A DNA stretch of 64,000 bases from Siphonodentalium dalli (Eukaryota > Mollusca > Scaphopoda > Gadilida > Siphonodentaliidae): assembly GCA_032622095.1 (NCBI GenBank), contig CP136066.1, forward strand, positions 98,541,319 to 98,605,318, given 5' to 3'. Below are positions 51,301 to 57,300 of the stretch, one piece after another. Position numbers and translations under genes: made by a program. The notes under the pieces were generated by a model. That model was not told the origin of the DNA, ran no database searches, and was given only the letters and a program-made list of their open reading frames with translations. The first letter of the stretch is position 1. Each line of letters starts with the position of its first letter.

Positions 51301-54300
51301 CCTGTGCCAATGTATTCTCTTATATATGCGAGTCTCCCATAGGGAGCCTCACATATATAAGAGTATGCACTGGCTTGCAAGATCAAGGTAAATATTGTTA
51401 GGCCAATGCATTCTCTTTATATATGCGAGGTGCCCTATGGCAGACTCGCATATATAAGAGAATGCATTGGCGCAGGGTTTCAAAGCACCAGTCATGAAAG
51501 GGCTAATATCTGTAGTTCATGTTAACCCTTTCTATACAAATTGGATTCTCCTATTCAGTTGTAAAAGGATACATTGGAAAGGTCTGTTATTCATATGGAG
51601 GGATATTAGTGACGGTTAACTATGTCGTTTGTTGAACTTATTATCTGAACATTTCCTGTGGGATAACTACTCATCAACGATGCAAGGACCAATGGAAGTT
51701 AATCTTCGACAGCGCAACCGGAAAATAAAACCGTGCCGAAAAGCACAATATACTGTTATACAATTTATCGTAACAGCTCTAAAACTGTTAAGCCTGATTT
51801 TGTAAGTTGGTTGATTTTCAGACTGTTCTGAGGATGATATAAGCATTGGGACTCTGCCACTCGTAGTGGGATCAAACAGGAGAAGATGCCTGCCAACTCC
51901 CCCATGTACGCTCAGCATAAGCCAGTCATTTCAGGTCGCACTCTCCGTATCCAGACGCTCGTCATTGTCTCAGACTCCACCCCCACCAACTGATTTCAGT
52001 AAGTATATTAATACATGATACCCTGGCACACACAACTTGTTAATTAAGCCCCATCCACTTAGCACCCACCCACTTAGCAAAGAGTTATGGGCCTTCTATA
52101 TTTTCTCAGTGACCGCTACATAAAACATTGTGTACGGAACAGCTGACACATACTTTATTGGATGGAATAGTTTTTGAATGTGGACAGACAGTTGAATTTT
52201 CATGACAATATATCTTTTAGCTATCTTTTATTTTAAATTAATTGTTATATATGTATGGTCATTCGGTGAAGTCTGTCTTTTCTTAGTAGGCCCCACCTGC
52301 TTTATCTCTGCATATCGATTCATGAAATTATTTTTTTATTTTTTCTTACTTTTCTCCAGAAGACAAAGACAAGAAAGACTGTTATGATTGCAATCATCAC
52401 AAACGAGAAATCCAGCAACTTAACGACAAATATGAGGGTATTATATCCGAGCTGAAAAAGTCCCAGGAATCTAACTTCCTGAAGATGAAATCAAAACACC
52501 ATGAGGAGATGGTAGGTGTATAACCCTTCCATGACTGGAGCTTCCTGAAATTTTGCGAAAACCATGTGCCAATGCATTCTATTATATATGCGAGTCACCA
52601 ATAGGGTGCCTTGCATCGCATACATAAGAGAATGCATTGGCCTAAAAATATTTACCTTGACCTTGTAATACAGTGTATTCTATTATATAAGCGATGCCCC
52701 CTATGGGAGACTCATATATAAGAGAATGCACTGGCAGTCTGGCACATGATCTTTAATGCTGCACCAGCGCAGCTCCCTTCATGAAAGGGATATACATTGA
52801 CATGTTGACCCTTTCTACACTAAATGGATTCTCCCATTCAGTTAAAAAAGTAGACATTGGAATGGTCTATTCAGCCTCAAAATATGGTGCTGGACATTTG
52901 CAGAATGAGGTCCCTGGAGGGTGAATTTAGTGATGCTGCCTGCCCAGTGGGCTAGAATCACTAAATTCACCCTATGGGGACCTCATTCTGCTAAGCCTCA
53001 TCTTCTCTGCAAAGTATCTTTATTATCAAACTAAAAAAGTTTTTATTTTCTTTAGAAACTTCCTTGGAAAGTATATTTTTTTTTTAGTTTTGTTTGTCAA
53101 TATCCCCAAATTGGCGACACAACGCAATGATAATCGAGGTGCCTAATGGGTGCAATCACCATCTGGGAACTTAAATCTGTGTCTTGGTCTCACATTGCAG
53201 ATGAGGCCATGCAGAATGAGGTCACCAGAGGATGAATTCGGTGATGCTAGCCCACTGTGTTTGGCAGCGTCACTAAATTCACCCTCTGGGGACCTCATTC
53301 AAGAAATTAAATGCCCAGCACCATATTTTGAGGCCTTATTATTGAGAAAAATTCATTTTTATAAGTTCGGCTTGACGGATTCTGTTTACTTATGACCAGA
53401 TTTTATTTGCTATATTTAAAGATGGTCTATCTCTTCCTAAAACAAGTTTTATATAGTTTACTGGGTATAAAATAATAAATATGAATCGAAGACCCTTGTC
53501 CGGAAACGCTTCTATCTATTAATATTAATTTTATTTATAATTTTCTGCTATAATATACATACAATCAATTTGGGACATTTTACAGCTTGTGGAGTGTAGC
53601 AAGCGGGATAACTCTTATCTCTATCTGAGATCGCCTGAACAATCATGCCTGCATGTTCTAAAAATAGTAACAAAAACATTTCCCAATTAATTATTGCATC
53701 ATATAAGAAAATATCCATATAATATAAATATTAATTGATAGAAGCATTTTGCGACAGATGTCTTTGACTCAAATTTTTTATATTACATCCCACAAACTAT
53801 ATAAAATATATTTATGTATTTGGCAGTTATACCCCCAGATATATGTAAAGTTTGGTAAACAAATTACTGAATAGCAAAAAGCATTTTACAAGCCGATTTT
53901 CCAGCAAATACAGACCTTCAAATATGTATATCTTGGCACTATTACAGAGCTAGCTCACCTTATTCAAAATTTTTCCCTGTATCATTGTAATGTTATTGGC
54001 CTTTACTATTTTTGTAGGTGGCACTTCAATCTAGTCATGATAAGGAACTTGGATGTTTGATGAGAAAACTTGAAGAGAGTCAGGAACATATGACACAGGA
54101 AAGGGTAGAGCTGGAGCATAAACACCTGGAAGAAAAGGATAACCTCCATGAAGGATTCGCTGAGGAAAGGAGAAGGTAAATAGAAAGCATCCGTCATTAA
54201 ATATGTCATCAACATTGTTTTTCAATTGGTCTATGAGCCTATAGATGTATCGATAGACAAACAACCTACTGTATAATACCATGAAGTGGAATTATACCAA

Positions 54301-57300
54301 GTACATGTATGATCTTCATCTACTGATACAGCTATAGGCTCATAGATCAATAGAAAAATGACATTGATGGCTTATAATTACAAATAAAACTTTATTTTAA
54401 ACTATCTACTATAAATCATCTCAGAAAGTAAATTGACAAAACAGGATTTTCTGCTGGACGATCTCTGAATCGGGTTGATGGGTCAAAAATAAATTGGCCG
54501 AAAGTGGCAATGACTTTTTATTTATTCCCAATAAAATTATCAATGTTCATCAGCAACTATACATTGTCATGGACAGTTTTCCGAAAATTGGGTAAATGAA
54601 AAAATACGAAACAAATTTTGAGCATTCAGTCGAGCATTTAATACAAAAACATGAACACAGCTGAAATGCCTTGACAGAAGTATAGTACAGTCTCCATGAG
54701 GAACAGAAAACGCATTAGAATCATCAAATAATTTGTCAAATGTTTCTACCGGAAGATTCTACCGGAATTCTCGTTCTGCGCTTTCACGTCATTCGCGTGA
54801 CATCTTGTGGGGGCGATGCTTTGACACGCTAGCCTCTCGATCAATCAAATAAATGAAAAGAGTTGTGATTATATTATTATTAACACTCTCCATACTGAAT
54901 CGATTCTCCAATTCAGTTATAAAGGTATACATTAGAATGGTCTATTATTGATTTGGAGGGGTGTTCAGGTAATAAAACCAGGCGACAGATAGGAAAACTG
55001 GTACTACAAGAGCAGAATTATTCATATTTATTGATGGGAAATGTTCAGATAATAAGTTCAACATACAACCTATTTGTTGAACTTATTATCTGAACATTTC
55101 CTAAGCCTAGGGACTACTTCTCAATAGATATTTAGCATAGGAAGGGTTAAATATGACATGCAAATTCAGGGTTTTTTTTTAGCTGCAACAATGGGCGAAT
55201 ATGGGCCCCCATTAAAAATAGGAAAGTCATGTTTTGTCCTATTTTTACCTTAAATTTCCCAATTCACAGAAGGTATATTTATTTGTTTAAATTATTATGA
55301 TTTTCAAGTCCTCATGCTCAATTTGAATCAAACTTTTATTTTTTTAGTTGTTTTTCTTATTGACAAGCTGCTGATCTTTTACATAATTGTGGTGGAACAT
55401 ATCTAAAATATGCATCATATTTTGGAATATAGTAAAACCTGTCCAAACTGAACTCCCTTCAGTTCAGTTTAGAGAGGTTTTCAGCTTTCTGATAATAAAT
55501 ATATACCACTGTAGATTTATAGAGAACTATCATTTATGTTGGCAGTGGTTGTTAAAAAAAACTCCCACACGTCTTGATATAAACTGATGTAAAAACTATC
55601 TTCTAATGATTTAATTATCTAACTGAAATCTCTAATATTAACTAAAGGTGAGAAGCAAACATATAGATATATCTAATCAGACCCCGCTTTTCTTAATTCT
55701 GGCTCAAATATTCTCTGAAAAAAAAGACACCTGATATAGTATTGGAGACAATAGTATGAAAACACCGAGCCGACTTGCCAGTGCGTTGTGTTTCTGAAGG
55801 TGAAATTGCAAATGTTTGATCACTTATGGACTCAAAATGCCATTCAGTGTTTGATGCAGCTGGCAGATTAAATACCTGCTCTTAATTTGGTGGCAATGAC
55901 TCCTGCGGTTCATTAAGGAAATGAATGTAGTGGGTGTGTGTGTTATTGTGGGATATGGCACTGTGGTCGTTGGGGCACATTGTGTGAACCACAAAGCGGT
56001 TCTCACTAACTGTGCTCCCAATAACACACACACCCACTACATTCATTTATTATATTTATATAGCTTTTTGATGATTTATTCTTATAAATAAGCTGAGTGT
56101 ATTCTTAATTATTTTCACAAAATCTGCCAAGAATTTTTGACTAACCCACGCAGCACATTAGGTCAGCCCAATATAAGATTACCAAGCACTTATCAACGAT
56201 AACATGATCGATATAAATAACTGGGTTCAGATGCAATACAGCTGAACTTTGATAAAAAAAAGCCCAATTATTCTTCTGACCGCTTTTAGTGATTATGTCA
56301 GATTAGGTCAACAATTTGTGATGTCATGTTCGTGTTACGGTCCGTGTTATTGGAGTATGAAACGGGTGACGTATTAGCACTTGACTAATCACTGAATAGG
56401 ATTTAGTGTAACACAAATGGGCTATGTAAATATTAGATATTGAGTGATTGAAAGCATGATTTCATTGTTTGCATTAACATGAAATGATGAAGATACAAAA
56501 ATGATTAATATATTAACCCTTCCATGACTGGAGCATTCTGAAATTTTTGCGAAAACCCTGTGCCAACACATTCTCTTATATATGCGAGTCTCTCATAAGG
56601 AGCCTAGCATATACAAAAGAATGCATTGGCCTAACAATATGTACCTCGTCCCTGTAAGCCAGTGCATTCTCTTACATATGCAGGGCTCGATCCCCATAGG
56701 AGACTTACGCCATTTGTTGAACTTGTAATTTGAACATTTCCAAAGTGATTTCTACTTGTCAATGAGTATTTAGTCATCAAAAGGTAAAAATCTGAACACT
56801 AAAATTTTGCATTGCTCTTCAAAACTATCAGTATGCAATTCTCCAATAATTCTCAGCATTCCAAACAAACTGTATTCCTATGACTGGAGTGTCCTGAAAT
56901 TTTGCGAAAACCCTGTGCCAATGCATTCTCTTACATATGCGAGTCTCCCATAGGGAGCCTTGCATATATAAGAGAATATATTGACCTAACAATATTTACC
57001 TTGACCTTGTAAGCCAGTGCATTCTCTTATATATGCGAGGCTCAATCCCTGTTGGAGACTTGCATATATAAGAGAATGCACTGGCACATAATCTTTAATG
57101 CTGCACCAGCACAGCTCCCGTCATGAATGGGTTAAGTCATTCATCTAGGCAAACATTCTCAAGGAAGTATTTAATTTGAAGAACTAACTTGAGTCATTCA
57201 AGAATTATGAGATTTTACACAATAAATAACAGGAAAAAAAAAAAACATTCACAACAATTTGCCATTATCGGGCGAATTGTACAATTCATGTTTGGCGCAT